Source: Anaerolineaceae bacterium
GTDB lineage: Bacteria; Chloroflexota; Anaerolineae; Aggregatilineales; Phototrophicaceae
Assembly (NCBI GenBank): GCA_020634165.1
Contig: JACKCF010000002.1
Location: forward strand, 1-64,000
Direction: 5' to 3'
DNA: 64,000 nt
In this document: piece by piece, positions 54,237 to 63,637 of the stretch
Layout of the letters: each line of letters begins with the position of its first letter
Numbering within the stretch: the stretch's first letter is position 1
Position numbers and translations under genes: made by a program
The notes under the pieces: generated by a model
What the model was told of the DNA's origin: nothing
Seen by the model: the letters and a program-made list of their open reading frames with translations, nothing else
Database searches by the model: none

Positions 54237-55121
54237 ATGATCGAAATCACGATCCACACAGATGGCTCGTGCCAGACGCAGACGCACAGCGGTGGCTGGG
54301 CAGCGGTGCTGATGAGTGGCACCCATCGTATGGTTCTCAGCGGCAGCGCTGAGGAGACAACTGTCAATGCAATGGAATTGATGGCAGCAGTGAACGGACT
54401 GAAAGCGCTCAAGAGAGCGAACCAGACCGTCATGCTGGTGACCGACTCGCAGTATGTAACGCGCGGCGTAAACGAGTGGTTGTCCGCTTGGATCGAACGC
54501 GGCTGGCTGACAACGAACAAGAATCCAGTAGCGAACCGCAATCTGTGGGAGCAGATGAACGGACTGCTGGCACAACACCATGTCACAGTGATGTGGGTAC
54601 CGCGTGAGCAGAACATCGAAGCAGATGGGCTAGCTCAGGAAGCGCGGCTCAATCACGGATTAACCGCGACGAAAGCAGTGCAGACGATCACACACCTGAT
54701 GATCGCAGGATCACGCACAGCCACATCGCAAATGCTGGCCTATGCCCGCCGTGCAGTGCGTCGCGCTCACGACCGCGGTTACACGGTGATCGTTGGGGAC
54801 AACCCAAAAGGCGTGGATATGGCGGTGATACGTGAGTGCCGTCGCTTGAAAACACCCGTGATTGTGGCGGGTCCGAGCAACTTTCCGCGCAACGGCGGCT
54901 GCAAGCACGGGCAATATGTGATGGTTCATCCCGACACATACTCTGCGGCCAATGGGCGCAGGCTCAATCGTTACACAGTACGGGATCGCTGGTTGGCAGA
55001 CACGGCTCAGATTGGTCTGTTTATCTGGAATGGTGCAAGTCCCGGTACGAAGGCTGGGTTTGATTATATGATCGGGCGCAACAAGGATGCCCACCTGATT
55101 AATTTCGGTGCGGAGGTGTAA
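54237..55121 (+). CDS. rnhA: RNase HI fused to a SLOG/DUF2493-like domain
   Basis: A 294-residue fusion. Residues 1-140 are RNase HI with all four acidic catalytic residues: D9 in HTDGS, E47 in AMELMAAV, D70 in VTDSQYV and D130 in IEADGLAQEA. It removes RNA from RNA-DNA hybrids. Residues 155-290 have HLMIAGSRTATSQMLAYARR, YTVIVGDNPKGVDMAVIREC and KTPVIVAGPSN, the Rossmann-like order of SLOG/DUF2493 (DprA/YspA-type) domains that bind nucleotides or ligands. AGGAGG six bases upstream of ATG fixes the start. It heads a plus-strand run of element genes, directly after the structured RNA. Confidence 0.87.
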   Translation: MIEITIHTDGSCQTQTHSGGWAAVLMSGTHRMVLSGSAEETTVNAMELMAAVNGLKALKRANQTVMLVTDSQYVTRGVNEWLSAWIERGWLTTNKNPVANRNLWEQMNGLLAQHHVTVMWVPREQNIEADGLAQEARLNHGLTATKAVQTITHLMIAGSRTATSQMLAYARRAVRRAHDRGYTVIVGDNPKGVDMAVIRECRRLKTPVIVAGPSNFPRNGGCKHGQYVMVHPDTYSAANGRRLNRYTVRDRWLADTAQIGLFIWNGASPGTKAGFDYMIGRNKDAHLINFGAEV

Positions 55122-55123
55122 CC

Positions 55124-56599
55124 ATGAGTGAACATATCATCCCGACTGGGATGCAGATTGTCGCGACAGGCACGGGCGAAGCTGAGACGGCTGCCCCAGG
55201 CATTCTTGTAGAGATGAGTCAGCACAATGCATCGGACACGCCATGGTTCTGGCTGCGCGGCGATACCTACCCGCACCGCGAGCTACTCAAACGCTGGGGC
55301 TGTCGCTGGAGCAAAAAGCGCAAGTCATGGTACTACATCGGGGAACAACTTCCCGCTGCGGTGCAGCAGCTCATCGAGCAGATAAACATGCGGTCAGGCG
55401 AAACTGTTCCGGTCGACGATCAAAATCCATGTTCAGTAGAAAACGCGGTACAAGAAACACCAGTCGCGTCAGATGAAGCGCCACGCCTGTTCGACATGGG
55501 CGAAGCGGTTTACGCACGACACGAACTGGAGATGCCTGACGGTCGGTCAGTGCCCACTGGCACGCACGGAACGATCATACGTCTGTATAACCGCAATCCG
55601 ACGCATGGTTGGAGCTATGATGTGGACTTTGTGGGAATCGGAATTGGCTGGTTCTTCGAGCGTGAGCTGAGCAACCTCGAACCCACACCGGGAATCCGCA
55701 TCACACGAGGGAGCGTGGTGCCAGCAGGAACCGTTCCACCGCCAACGGATGCCGAGATCAAGAGTGCTCTGATAGACGGTGGATATCAGCCGGAAGCAGT
55801 CGTAACTCAGGCCGAAAAGCCGTCCGTATCCCAATCTGATGAAGTTGCCGCCGAGTTGGACACCATTGAGCCAAAAATCCGCATTATCAAACCTGTGCTG
55901 GATTTGCCTGACGGGGCTGAACCCGATCCGGTGATCGCAGCAGTCCGTGAGATGAAATCCGCAACTTTGCCTGTCTTCCAGACCACATCGTCAATAAATG
56001 GCAAACGCAATCTCGTTCGCATTCCGCAATCCCCCTGCGGAGAGCTGACAGGTAGCATCACGGGCAGCGTGTGGTGTTATGGCTATGCCGTGCATGAGGG
56101 CATCTGTGTGTACGTGAATTGTGGAGGGCCGAGAATGGCTGTCGAGGCGATTCGCGCGAAGCTTGCCAAAGGCGACATCGTGAATTGTGTGCCGATGGAT
56201 GCGCCTGCGATTGAGCTGACGGCGGGTGAAGGCAACACGGGCATGTACACCGCCTTCATGCAGAACATCCCCGAAGCGAAGTTCACCAGCCTGATTCTGG
56301 TGCATGAGATGCTGACGCAGCCCAACTATGGCGGCAAATCGATCACATTTATGGTGCATGAATCCGATGAGCAGGCCATGATCCAACTGCGCCATCACAT
56401 CACGAAGCTGGTGAAAGTACCCGTTTTCATGGAATGGACGAGCTATCTGTGGCACACGGGACAGGCCGCGAAGCTGCTGCGACCAACGCGCACAGGCGGC
56501 GACATCAAACTATGGACGGTTGATCTGGATGCCGATGCATGGACACGGCTGATTACAGGTGGATTGGCTCAAGAGATTATTGATCTACCTGAAAGGTGA
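55124..56599 (+). CDS. Hypothetical mobile-element protein with a TYPHREL-W-W motif
   Basis: A 491-residue protein starting three bases after the previous stop, so co-translated with it. Residues 40-70 read WFWLRGDTYPHRELLKRWGC and RWSKKRKSWYY, a short motif (TYP-x-R-x-x-L-K-x-x-G-x-x-W-x3-K-x-W) found in many phage and plasmid proteins. A central SH3-like segment FDMGEAVYARHELEM with PTGTHGTIIRLYN resembles DUF-type beta barrels. The last part has WCYGYAVHEGICVYVNCGGP and a C-terminal LWTVDLDADAWTRL. No catalytic motif is seen and no function is assigned. Confidence 0.6.
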   Translation: MSEHIIPTGMQIVATGTGEAETAAPGILVEMSQHNASDTPWFWLRGDTYPHRELLKRWGCRWSKKRKSWYYIGEQLPAAVQQLIEQINMRSGETVPVDDQNPCSVENAVQETPVASDEAPRLFDMGEAVYARHELEMPDGRSVPTGTHGTIIRLYNRNPTHGWSYDVDFVGIGIGWFFERELSNLEPTPGIRITRGSVVPAGTVPPPTDAEIKSALIDGGYQPEAVVTQAEKPSVSQSDEVAAELDTIEPKIRIIKPVLDLPDGAEPDPVIAAVREMKSATLPVFQTTSSINGKRNLVRIPQSPCGELTGSITGSVWCYGYAVHEGICVYVNCGGPRMAVEAIRAKLAKGDIVNCVPMDAPAIELTAGEGNTGMYTAFMQNIPEAKFTSLILVHEMLTQPNYGGKSITFMVHESDEQAMIQLRHHITKLVKVPVFMEWTSYLWHTGQAAKLLRPTRTGGDIKLWTVDLDADAWTRLITGGLAQEIIDLPER

Positions 56600-56711
56600 A
56601 GTATTTCATGCGGTTGACAATCCTCCGTTCGACATAATACAATTGCCACGAAGGTTCACAATAGGCTTCTACGTGTTTTTGAGGGCAGGCCTCTATCCTC
56701 TGAGTGAGATT

Positions 56712-57713
56712 ATGACAACTGTTAAAAACCAGCATTTTGTGCCTCAGTTCTATCTAAGACAATTTGCAAACTCACAGTCACAAGTAAATGTCTTTGACAA
56801 ATTGCAACAGAAAACGTTTCGAGCAAACATCGCAGATGTTGGTAGCGCTCGATACTTTTATGACCTTTCACAGGAGCAGGTTGCCTCATTTGAAGCTCAA
56901 ATCGAAAAAAAGAAAGAAAACGGTGAGCTAGATCCTGCGATTGAGGACGAAGTCCGCGCACGCATGACTAATGTACAGTGGGTAGAACAGAAACTCAGTA
57001 CATGGGAACATCGATTTGCAAATGTTTTGAATGATGTAATCATGACGCTCGAAAAGCGACGACGTTTCAAAAAACGATTCCGAAGCAACATTGCACAACT
57101 TGTTGCATTACAATACTGGCGAACATATGAACGTCGTCAAGGTATGATGGAGTTCGATAGAAAATTGGAAACCGAAGTAATGAAGCTTGTCAACCGGATG
57201 AATGAGGTCAAGCAAACTAACTTCACTGCAGAAGATTTAGGAATTGCATACGATCCTGATAGGACGGCAGATCGTCATAAGATGATTATGCTTGACACCG
57301 AAATCTTGAATGAGACTGCCAATATATTTAACAGTCACATATGGGTGATTGGTGTGAATGATACCAAAGTCCCGTTATATACGTCTGATAATCCTGTGAC
57401 ACAGCGAGCACATAAAACAGATGATTGGCGGAGTAATACAGGCATTGCCTCTCCTGGAATAGAAATTTTCTTCCCTTTAAGCCCTAAGTATGTGCTCAAA
57501 ATGTTTGAGAGAAGCTATTTCCATACTATGGAATCATATGATGGGCGATTGATCTATCTCAAAGAAGAGAACATCGTCTACAACAACAGCCATCAAGTAC
57601 AGTCTGCATATAGACAAATATATAGCCCCACAAGTGATTTTCAGCTGATTGAGCAGATGCTCGCAGAAGAACCAGAAATCGCGGAGCCGAAAACACGTTT
57701 CAACGTCGGTTAA
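56712..57713 (+). CDS. DUF4238 domain protein
   Basis: A 333-residue protein beginning MTTVKNQHFVPQFYLRQFAN, the hallmark N-terminus of DUF4238 proteins, followed by VNVFDKLQQKTFRANIADVG and SARYFYDL. The middle is a helical region (RRRFKKRFRSNIAQLVALQY) and the end has VPLYTSDNPVTQR and IFFPLSPKYVLKMF, also family-typical. The function of DUF4238 is not established; some occur in defence islands. The gene is AT-rich between GC-rich element genes, which suggests a later insertion. ATG 56712 is chosen because the family N-terminus begins there. Confidence 0.83.
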   Translation: MTTVKNQHFVPQFYLRQFANSQSQVNVFDKLQQKTFRANIADVGSARYFYDLSQEQVASFEAQIEKKKENGELDPAIEDEVRARMTNVQWVEQKLSTWEHRFANVLNDVIMTLEKRRRFKKRFRSNIAQLVALQYWRTYERRQGMMEFDRKLETEVMKLVNRMNEVKQTNFTAEDLGIAYDPDRTADRHKMIMLDTEILNETANIFNSHIWVIGVNDTKVPLYTSDNPVTQRAHKTDDWRSNTGIASPGIEIFFPLSPKYVLKMFERSYFHTMESYDGRLIYLKEENIVYNNSHQVQSAYRQIYSPTSDFQLIEQMLAEEPEIAEPKTRFNVG

Positions 57714-57732
57714 GTCACAATCACTAGAATGG

Positions 57733-57764
57733 AAAGCCATATCGCGTAACGGTATGGCTTTTTG
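57733..57764 (+). terminator. Rho-independent terminator after the DUF4238 gene
   Basis: AAAGCCATA (57733-57741) and TATGGCTTT (57753-57761) form a nine-bp stem ending in a T-run of at least five. It lies 20 bases after the DUF4238 stop and separates that gene from the helicase gene. Confidence 0.8.
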
Positions 57765-57785
57765 ATTTTAAAGGAGTCACAGCAT

Positions 57786-60700
57786 ATGGCACGCCTTGAA
57801 TCGAAAGCCGTCATGGGTTATCTGCCCATCGAAGAGCGCCACTATCCGGCGCTCTTTTCATTAGTCGCACCCGCGACAGCCGCCCATCGCCTGCTGGATC
57901 CCTGCGCGGGAGAAGGTGTATTTCTGGACGCCGCCGCGCAGCACTGGCAGGTCACACCGTATGCCAACGAACTGGATGGCGACCGCGCCGAGCAGTGTAT
58001 CACCCGCTTCGGCGTGCGGCAGGCGGTTCGCTGCGATGTGGAACGGCTCATCGCCAGCAACAACGCCTTCTCCATCGGCTGGTTCAATCCGCCCTACGAC
58101 CATGATGCCACCGCTTCGGGCAGCAAGCGCGTCGAGTTCCGCTACCTGCGCCATAGCTGGAAGTGGATTCAGGACGGCGGCATTGTCATGTGGTGCGTCT
58201 ATCGCACGCATCTGACGGAGGACGCGGCCTCCTTCCTCGCCCGACACAGCACGCGCGTCGATGTGTGGGCGCTGCCGGGCAAGCATCTGGGTGAATATGA
58301 CCAAATCGTGGTGGTGGCGATCAAGGGTTTGCAGCCCGATCCCGATGCCCTGTATGAGCAGATTCTGTCGCAGAAGGCACAGCCAAGAGTGTTGGAGGTT
58401 CAGCCGGAACCGCTCTACAGGCTGCCTCCCGCGTCGGACAAATCACGGCGATTCGTGTTCGCGCCGGATGTCATCGACGCACAGCAGGGCTTGCGGCTGA
58501 TCGAGGCACAGGGCGCATGGCAGACACACGGCTTTCAGTCGCTGCTGTCAATCCCGCCACCGCCATCGCAGATCGAACCCGTCGTTGCACCGCGTCCCGG
58601 TCACATGGCACTGGTTCTGGCAGCAGGCGTCGCCGATGGCGCTGTCATCGAAACCGAGAATTATGGCACGGTCGCCATTCGCGGCAAGACGCAGCATGTG
58701 CAGCAAATTGCCCGAGTCGATGTCGAGAGTGATCCCACCGACCCGGATCGACAGGTCAAAAAGACCACCATCCGTCTGAAACCTGCCACCACGCTCACGC
58801 TGCTGTCGAGCGATGGCACGCTGGTCGAGATGGATGGCGACGATGCCCTGCTGGAGTTCATCACGCGCAATAAAAAAGCGCTGGCGGGCTACCTCAATAA
58901 CAAATTCAGCCCGATGTACAGCTTCGACTTCAACGGCCTGCGTCGCTTTCTGGATCGAGTACGGCTCAAGGGCAAGTATCCGCTGTATGTTGCCCAGAAG
59001 CACGTCATTGCTGCGATCACACGCGGCTTTCAGGCGCGCGACAGCATTCTGCTGGTGGGTCAGATGGGTGTTGGCAAGACCGCCCAGGGCAGCACTGCCG
59101 CCGTCGCCATCGCATCAGGCGCCGTTGAAGCGCTTCAGACCGATATTCGCCCCGATCAGGTCGTACTGGTGGTATGTCCGCCGCATCTCATCGAAAAATG
59201 GCAGCGTGAACTGCTCAGCATCCATCCCAACATGATCGTCGAACGGCTGGATCGGCACGAAGACGTGAAGGCCTTCATGGACAAGGCCGAGCGCATGGGC
59301 GCTGGCATTCCCAAAATCGGCCTCATCAAGCGCGATCTGACCAAACTCAGTTGCAGCCGCGAAGTGGCTGTCATCTGGCGAAGTGAACCGCAGGCGCTCT
59401 GGCGGCACAACCAGCCTGTTCCCGAAGGCTACACACCCGATCAGCGCATCATCAAACAGCCTGTGCCGAAATGCCCGCACTGTGGTTCAACGGTGATGCA
59501 GGAGAAGAAGGGTACGTCTGTTCCGGCTACCGAAAGCTGGCTTAAGGCAGGCAAGCGAAGTTGCTCTGTTTGTCTGAGCCCACTCTGGCAGGAAGCACGC
59601 GACAAAGGCTCACGCCCGAAAGCAGGTCACAAATATGCCGCGAAGAATCCGCGCTATCGGCTAGATGAGTACATCAAACGCCAGTATGCGGATCGCGTCT
59701 ACTTGCTCATCTGGGACGAGATTCACGAAGCCGCCAATGGCGATACCGGCAACGGTGAAGCTTTTGGGAGGCTAGCAGGCATCTCGAAGAAGATACTGGC
59801 GTTGACTGGCACACCTTTTAACGGGAAGTCGTCTTCACTGTTCAATATCGAGTACCATCTCAACCAGCGTGTTCGGAATCGTTACAACTGGGGCGGTACG
59901 GAACGCATCAGCCGCAAGCAACGCGGCTCAAACAGTTTCCAGCAAGTGATCGAAGGCAGCAGCAAACAACGTGGCCGGGCTGAATCGCAGTGGGTCAATG
60001 ACATGGGTGTGCGAGAACAGGTCATTGAAGAGCGACCTTCCTACGACAGCAACACGGGCGCGTTCACAGGCACATCGACCTATGAGCGTCCTTATCAGGA
60101 AGCACCGGGCATCTCGCCGCTGCTGGTGGCGGAAGTGCTGGATCACGCCATTTTCTTCTCACTGGCGGATCTGGGCAAAGCGCTGCCGGAATACGAGGAA
60201 ATCGCGTTGCCGGTTGAGTTGCATGCCGATCTGTACGAGGAATATGATCGCACACGATCCCTGCTAAAGGACTACCTGATTCAGCGACGTTGGGAGGGTG
60301 ACACCACCTTCAGAGGTGCGTACCTGCAATGGGCGATGGGCTGGGTGAATACGGCTTTCCGACCCACAGAAGTCATTCACAACATCAAACACGCCATCAC
60401 TGGTGAGAAACGAGCGCATATCGTCACACGCATTGGCTCATTTGGCGAAGATCGCATATACGCCAAGGAGCAGGCACTCATCGACCTGCTGAATGAGGAA
60501 TTGGCAAACGGGCGTCCCTGCGTGGTCTATCTGCGGCAGACCGCTACCAAGGATATTCAGCCGCGCATCGACAAACTAATTCGCAAGCATGTGCCGGATG
60601 CCGTGCCCTACATCCTCAAAAATACGGTTCAGGCTGAACGGCGCGAGAAAGTCATCAATCAGCAGATCGCCAGTGGCACGAATATCATTATCTGCAATCC

Positions 60701-61826
60701 CGAACTGGTGAAGACCGGTCTCGACCTGATTTACTTCCCGACGCTGATCTTCTTCGAGATTACCTTCAACCTCTCGACCATGATGCAAGCGGCGGCACGT
60801 GCCTATCGCCTCAACCAGACCCACAGCCACTGCAAGACGGTTTACCTGTTTGCGGAAGGCACGATGGAGCATACGGCGGTGCAGCTCATGAGCCGCAAGC
60901 AGCGAGCAGCCAAGCTGCTGACGGGCGATGTCGGGTTGACCGGGCTGGATGCGTTGACCGAGAGGGAATCGGGCTTTGAGGAAGCGCTCTTGGAAGCCAT
61001 CGCCAAAGATGAAGCCCTGCTTGATCCCAGCGAGATGTTCAAGGCCAGCGCGGGGCAGAACGAAGTGGACAGCGAGGATATGGCTTACTGGAACGTTGAG
61101 GTTGATGAGGATGTGGTCGAAGAACCTGCCATCGTTGCACATATGGCTCCAGTCGAGGCACCAATCGAACTCAGTGGCGTGCCAGTTGAAGAAGATCAAC
61201 CAGTTCAGCAGATATCCCAAGCTGCTGCGAAAGTGGCAGCATCCGAAACGACGCAAACGGATACGGCTCGCCTTGTACGTTATGTCGGCAGCTATCTGGA
61301 CGGCGTGCATCTGATCCACGACCGCGAGAAGCGGCTGCAGTTGCAAGCCAAACTTCTCAGTATCCTGACCGATGGTGTCATCGACAATGAGGAAACATGC
61401 ACAGTCGTCGGGCTGCGTGACCCGGACTTCAGCAAGTATTCGGTTCATGAGGAAACATTGATGCGATATGTACGGCGCTGGCTGAAACAACACCATTTCG
61501 TTTTCATGGGATGCGAGGATGAATCCGCTGCCAGGATCGTTGATCTGGCAAAACAGGCTTTTGGCCTGACACCAGTGAAACTCGACATCTTCGAGAAGCT
61601 GAAGGAAATGCGCGACGAGGAACTACAGCGCGAACTGACAATAACACTAAGGGCAGATCATCCGACATCTTCTGCATCAGCGAAGCAGCCAAATCGCAAG
61701 AAGCTGGACTTGCTGGCTGTGCCAGATGACAAGCCGGAGGCTGTGCCAGATACTCTCCCTTTAGCAGCGGATTGGAGTCAATCGGAGATGGACGACGACA
61801 GGTCCCAACAACTGGCGATGTTCTAG
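57786..61826 (+). CDS. DUF6094-type methyltransferase fused to SNF2-like DEAH helicase
   Basis: A 1346-residue protein. The N-terminal domain (1-190) is a Rossmann methyltransferase-like fold of the DUF6094 type: LLDPCAGEGVFLD (38-44 core) and the N6-adenine-type motif IV NPPYD at 101-105. After a linker comes a superfamily 2 ATPase with Walker A VGQMGVGKT (about 422-430), IWDEIH (about 642-647) and ALTGTPFNGK, a zinc-binding pair CPHCG...CSVC between them, and the helicase C-terminal part with NPELVKTGLDLIYFP and QAAARAYRLNQTH. A further 350 residues follow. Both halves look intact. The combination recalls DISARM/BREX-like modification-restriction or plasmid anti-restriction proteins. AAGGAG precedes ATG 57786. 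Confidence 0.83.
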   Translation: MARLESKAVMGYLPIEERHYPALFSLVAPATAAHRLLDPCAGEGVFLDAAAQHWQVTPYANELDGDRAEQCITRFGVRQAVRCDVERLIASNNAFSIGWFNPPYDHDATASGSKRVEFRYLRHSWKWIQDGGIVMWCVYRTHLTEDAASFLARHSTRVDVWALPGKHLGEYDQIVVVAIKGLQPDPDALYEQILSQKAQPRVLEVQPEPLYRLPPASDKSRRFVFAPDVIDAQQGLRLIEAQGAWQTHGFQSLLSIPPPPSQIEPVVAPRPGHMALVLAAGVADGAVIETENYGTVAIRGKTQHVQQIARVDVESDPTDPDRQVKKTTIRLKPATTLTLLSSDGTLVEMDGDDALLEFITRNKKALAGYLNNKFSPMYSFDFNGLRRFLDRVRLKGKYPLYVAQKHVIAAITRGFQARDSILLVGQMGVGKTAQGSTAAVAIASGAVEALQTDIRPDQVVLVVCPPHLIEKWQRELLSIHPNMIVERLDRHEDVKAFMDKAERMGAGIPKIGLIKRDLTKLSCSREVAVIWRSEPQALWRHNQPVPEGYTPDQRIIKQPVPKCPHCGSTVMQEKKGTSVPATESWLKAGKRSCSVCLSPLWQEARDKGSRPKAGHKYAAKNPRYRLDEYIKRQYADRVYLLIWDEIHEAANGDTGNGEAFGRLAGISKKILALTGTPFNGKSSSLFNIEYHLNQRVRNRYNWGGTERISRKQRGSNSFQQVIEGSSKQRGRAESQWVNDMGVREQVIEERPSYDSNTGAFTGTSTYERPYQEAPGISPLLVAEVLDHAIFFSLADLGKALPEYEEIALPVELHADLYEEYDRTRSLLKDYLIQRRWEGDTTFRGAYLQWAMGWVNTAFRPTEVIHNIKHAITGEKRAHIVTRIGSFGEDRIYAKEQALIDLLNEELANGRPCVVYLRQTATKDIQPRIDKLIRKHVPDAVPYILKNTVQAERREKVINQQIASGTNIIICNPELVKTGLDLIYFPTLIFFEITFNLSTMMQAAARAYRLNQTHSHCKTVYLFAEGTMEHTAVQLMSRKQRAAKLLTGDVGLTGLDALTERESGFEEALLEAIAKDEALLDPSEMFKASAGQNEVDSEDMAYWNVEVDEDVVEEPAIVAHMAPVEAPIELSGVPVEEDQPVQQISQAAAKVAASETTQTDTARLVRYVGSYLDGVHLIHDREKRLQLQAKLLSILTDGVIDNEETCTVVGLRDPDFSKYSVHEETLMRYVRRWLKQHHFVFMGCEDESAARIVDLAKQAFGLTPVKLDIFEKLKEMRDEELQRELTITLRADHPTSSASAKQPNRKKLDLLAVPDDKPEAVPDTLPLAADWSQSEMDDDRSQQLAMF

Positions 61827-62734
61827 TCTTCCTAGATGCGCTGCTGGCACGATCCGACTCCTACCGTCACCGTGCCTGTCTGACTCTGACCGCCATCCAT
61901 CCCGACGGACAGCACCGCACACCCTCATGTCATATTCCGCTGAATCGCCCTGATTTGCTGGATGATGCGCTGAAACGACTGCTGGCAACCAATCGCCTCG
62001 GTTGGGGCGCTTTTGTTGCTATTGGCCTACGCAGGCGCGGATTGACTCGTTATCAACGTGGTACTGCACGGGACATTCTGGCGCTGCCTGCCGTCTTCGT
62101 TGATCTCGATGATCCTGCCCCGAATGCCCTCACACGGCTGCGTAATCTACATCCGATGCCATCCTGTATCACCTTTACTGGTGGCGGCTATCACGCCTAC
62201 TGGTGGCTGGATCAGCCTGTTTCCGATTTGAGGGTGGCGCGGCGTGTCCTACGCGGCCTTCAGCAGATGGCAAAGAGTGATTCGCTAAGCGTTGTCCAGA
62301 GTCTGCGTTTACCGGGTAGCCGAAATACCAAGCCACGACGGAACAATGCCCTCTGTCGAATCATCGAGCTACACGAGAGGCGCTATCCGGTGGAAGCGTT
62401 TAATCACTTGCTGACGCATCCGGCTTACCGACCACCGCAGCGACACCTGCCGCGTCCGACTACACACAGTCGTACTGATAATGCTCTCAACCCGGCGCTA
62501 CTTCGAGTTGTCACTGATCGACTGTCTGACATGGGCTATGTCGGTCGCGGCGACTGGCTGAGCGGCTCTTGCCTCTACCCGTCTCACCATCAGCACGACG
62601 ATACGCATCCGAGCTTTGGCTTTAACACCCGAACTGGCTACGGAAACTGTTTCCGATGCGGGTCGATCCTGCTGAAGGACATCTGTCACACCCTGGGTAT
62701 CCTGCCCACCGATTACGGTGGGCTTTTTGTTTAA
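61772..62734 (+). CDS. Plasmid-type primase with AEP core and C-terminal zinc finger
   Basis: A protein of up to 320 residues. The primase core shows VFVDLDDPAP with the metal-binding D-x-D (111-113), TFTGGGYHAYWW (135-145) and SLRLPGSRNTK (177-187), the order seen in RepB/AEP-type primases. The C-terminus has CLYPSHHQHDDTHPSFGFNT and NCFRCG, a CHC2-like zinc finger. It makes RNA or DNA primers for the element's replication. It overlaps the helicase gene by 55 bases in another frame; the only start in that region is TTG 61772, and the true start may be a few codons away. Confidence 0.82.
   Translation: MESIGDGRRQVPTTGDVLVFLDALLARSDSYRHRACLTLTAIHPDGQHRTPSCHIPLNRPDLLDDALKRLLATNRLGWGAFVAIGLRRRGLTRYQRGTARDILALPAVFVDLDDPAPNALTRLRNLHPMPSCITFTGGGYHAYWWLDQPVSDLRVARRVLRGLQQMAKSDSLSVVQSLRLPGSRNTKPRRNNALCRIIELHERRYPVEAFNHLLTHPAYRPPQRHLPRPTTHSRTDNALNPALLRVVTDRLSDMGYVGRGDWLSGSCLYPSHHQHDDTHPSFGFNTRTGYGNCFRCGSILLKDICHTLGILPTDYGGLFV
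62706..62729 (+). terminator. Rho-independent terminator inside the primase 3' end
   Basis: CCCACCG and CGGTGGG pair around ATTA, followed by CTTTTT. The hairpin lies within the last codons of the primase gene, with the TAA stop just beyond. Confidence 0.75.
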
Positions 62735-62751
62735 TTAGAAAGGACAAAACA

Positions 62752-63375
62752 ATGCCAAAGAAGAAACAAAAGTATATACCGCCGACGGTTATCACCCTGA
62801 CGCTGCCAACGCCGGACGCAGACGACACATCGCAGGAAGCTACCCTGCTCATTCAGCGCGGTGATCTGGCACATCTGCGCCAGTTCGACTACAGCGGGGA
62901 GATGACCGAACTTGTCATCGCCATTCGCCAGGCTTCCGAAGCCTTGACCACTCTCGAAGCACAGCCGCCAGTCATCCCGGATGCGCCCACGAGCAAATCC
63001 GCGAACAATGCGAAGAACAACCAGAAATCTGACGACTCGCCAGCAGAGGATGAGGAACCAACTATCGACGTGCCACTGAAAAAAGGCACAAAGGCCATCA
63101 GGATCAGTCGCCTCAAGATCGTCGGTGGTGAAAGCGATGCGGTTGCCTACAAGCAGGCCGCCATCATCGCAGGTCGCTTAATCGATGGCGGGCTTTGGGA
63201 TGGGGAATCACCGATCCGTATCGACGATGTGTATGCCGTGTCGAAGAAAATGAAACCACTCACCGACAAGGATTTTTCGCTGTTCTCGCTGGAAGATTTT
63301 GTGCAGGTCGGAAGCATCGAGGAAGAAGCTCCCGCCTCAACAGCCGATGCTGACGAAGAAGTTTCCGCAAGCTAG
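62752..63375 (+). CDS. Hypothetical element protein, 207 aa
   Basis: A 207-residue acidic protein. The N-terminus MPKKKQKYIPPTVITLTLPT is followed by a helical stretch (LVIAIRQASEALTTLEAQ), a low-complexity linker rich in Ala, Asn, Ser and Asp (about 80-115), and a second globular part KKGTKAIRISRLKIVGGESD then YKQAAIIAGRLIDGGLWDGE. The end is acidic and disordered-looking. No family is recognised. AAAGGA before ATG 62752 supports the start. It precedes the ubiquitin-like protein gene and may be part of the same PRTRC-type cassette. Confidence 0.6.
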   Translation: MPKKKQKYIPPTVITLTLPTPDADDTSQEATLLIQRGDLAHLRQFDYSGEMTELVIAIRQASEALTTLEAQPPVIPDAPTSKSANNAKNNQKSDDSPAEDEEPTIDVPLKKGTKAIRISRLKIVGGESDAVAYKQAAIIAGRLIDGGLWDGESPIRIDDVYAVSKKMKPLTDKDFSLFSLEDFVQVGSIEEEAPASTADADEEVSAS

Positions 63376-63415
63376 CTAACCCATTCACACATCAAATAAT
63401 GAGGAGAACAATCTC

Positions 63416-63634
63416 ATGACTGAACAGGCCAACGATACACAACCGCGTATCTTCAAGACCGGATCGACCACAATCACCGAAGACGAGAGCACCAGCGGTT
63501 TGACAGCGGAACAGGTGCGTGATGTCCTCAAATACCAGTTTCCCGAAGTCGCCAACGCGACCATCAACACCCGTACCACCGAGGATGGGCAGGAGATTAT
63601 CGAGTTCCTGCCCAAACCGGGGCGGAAAGGCTAG
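63416..63634 (+). CDS. PRTRC system protein C-like (prokaryotic ubiquitin-like fold)
   Basis: A 72-residue protein. PRIFKTGSTTITEDESTSGL and TAEQVRDVLKYQFPEVANAT resemble the PRTRC protein C family (Prok_Ub): a short strand with RIFK, a helix with (S/T)xEEVRDxxxxxYPE(V/L)xNA, and the closing strand TTEDGQEIIEFLPKPGRKG. The family has a beta-grasp ubiquitin-like fold and is found with E1/E2/JAB-like proteins in plasmids and integrative elements. The C-terminus ends in Gly-Arg-Lys-Gly, not the classical di-glycine. GAGGAG precedes the ATG. Confidence 0.75.
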   Translation: MTEQANDTQPRIFKTGSTTITEDESTSGLTAEQVRDVLKYQFPEVANATINTRTTEDGQEIIEFLPKPGRKG

Positions 63635-63637
63635 GCC

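Noticed and set aside
61772..61826. Frameshift between the helicase and the primase
   Set aside because: Both proteins are complete with their own terminal features; a 55-base overlap between adjacent genes is adequate.
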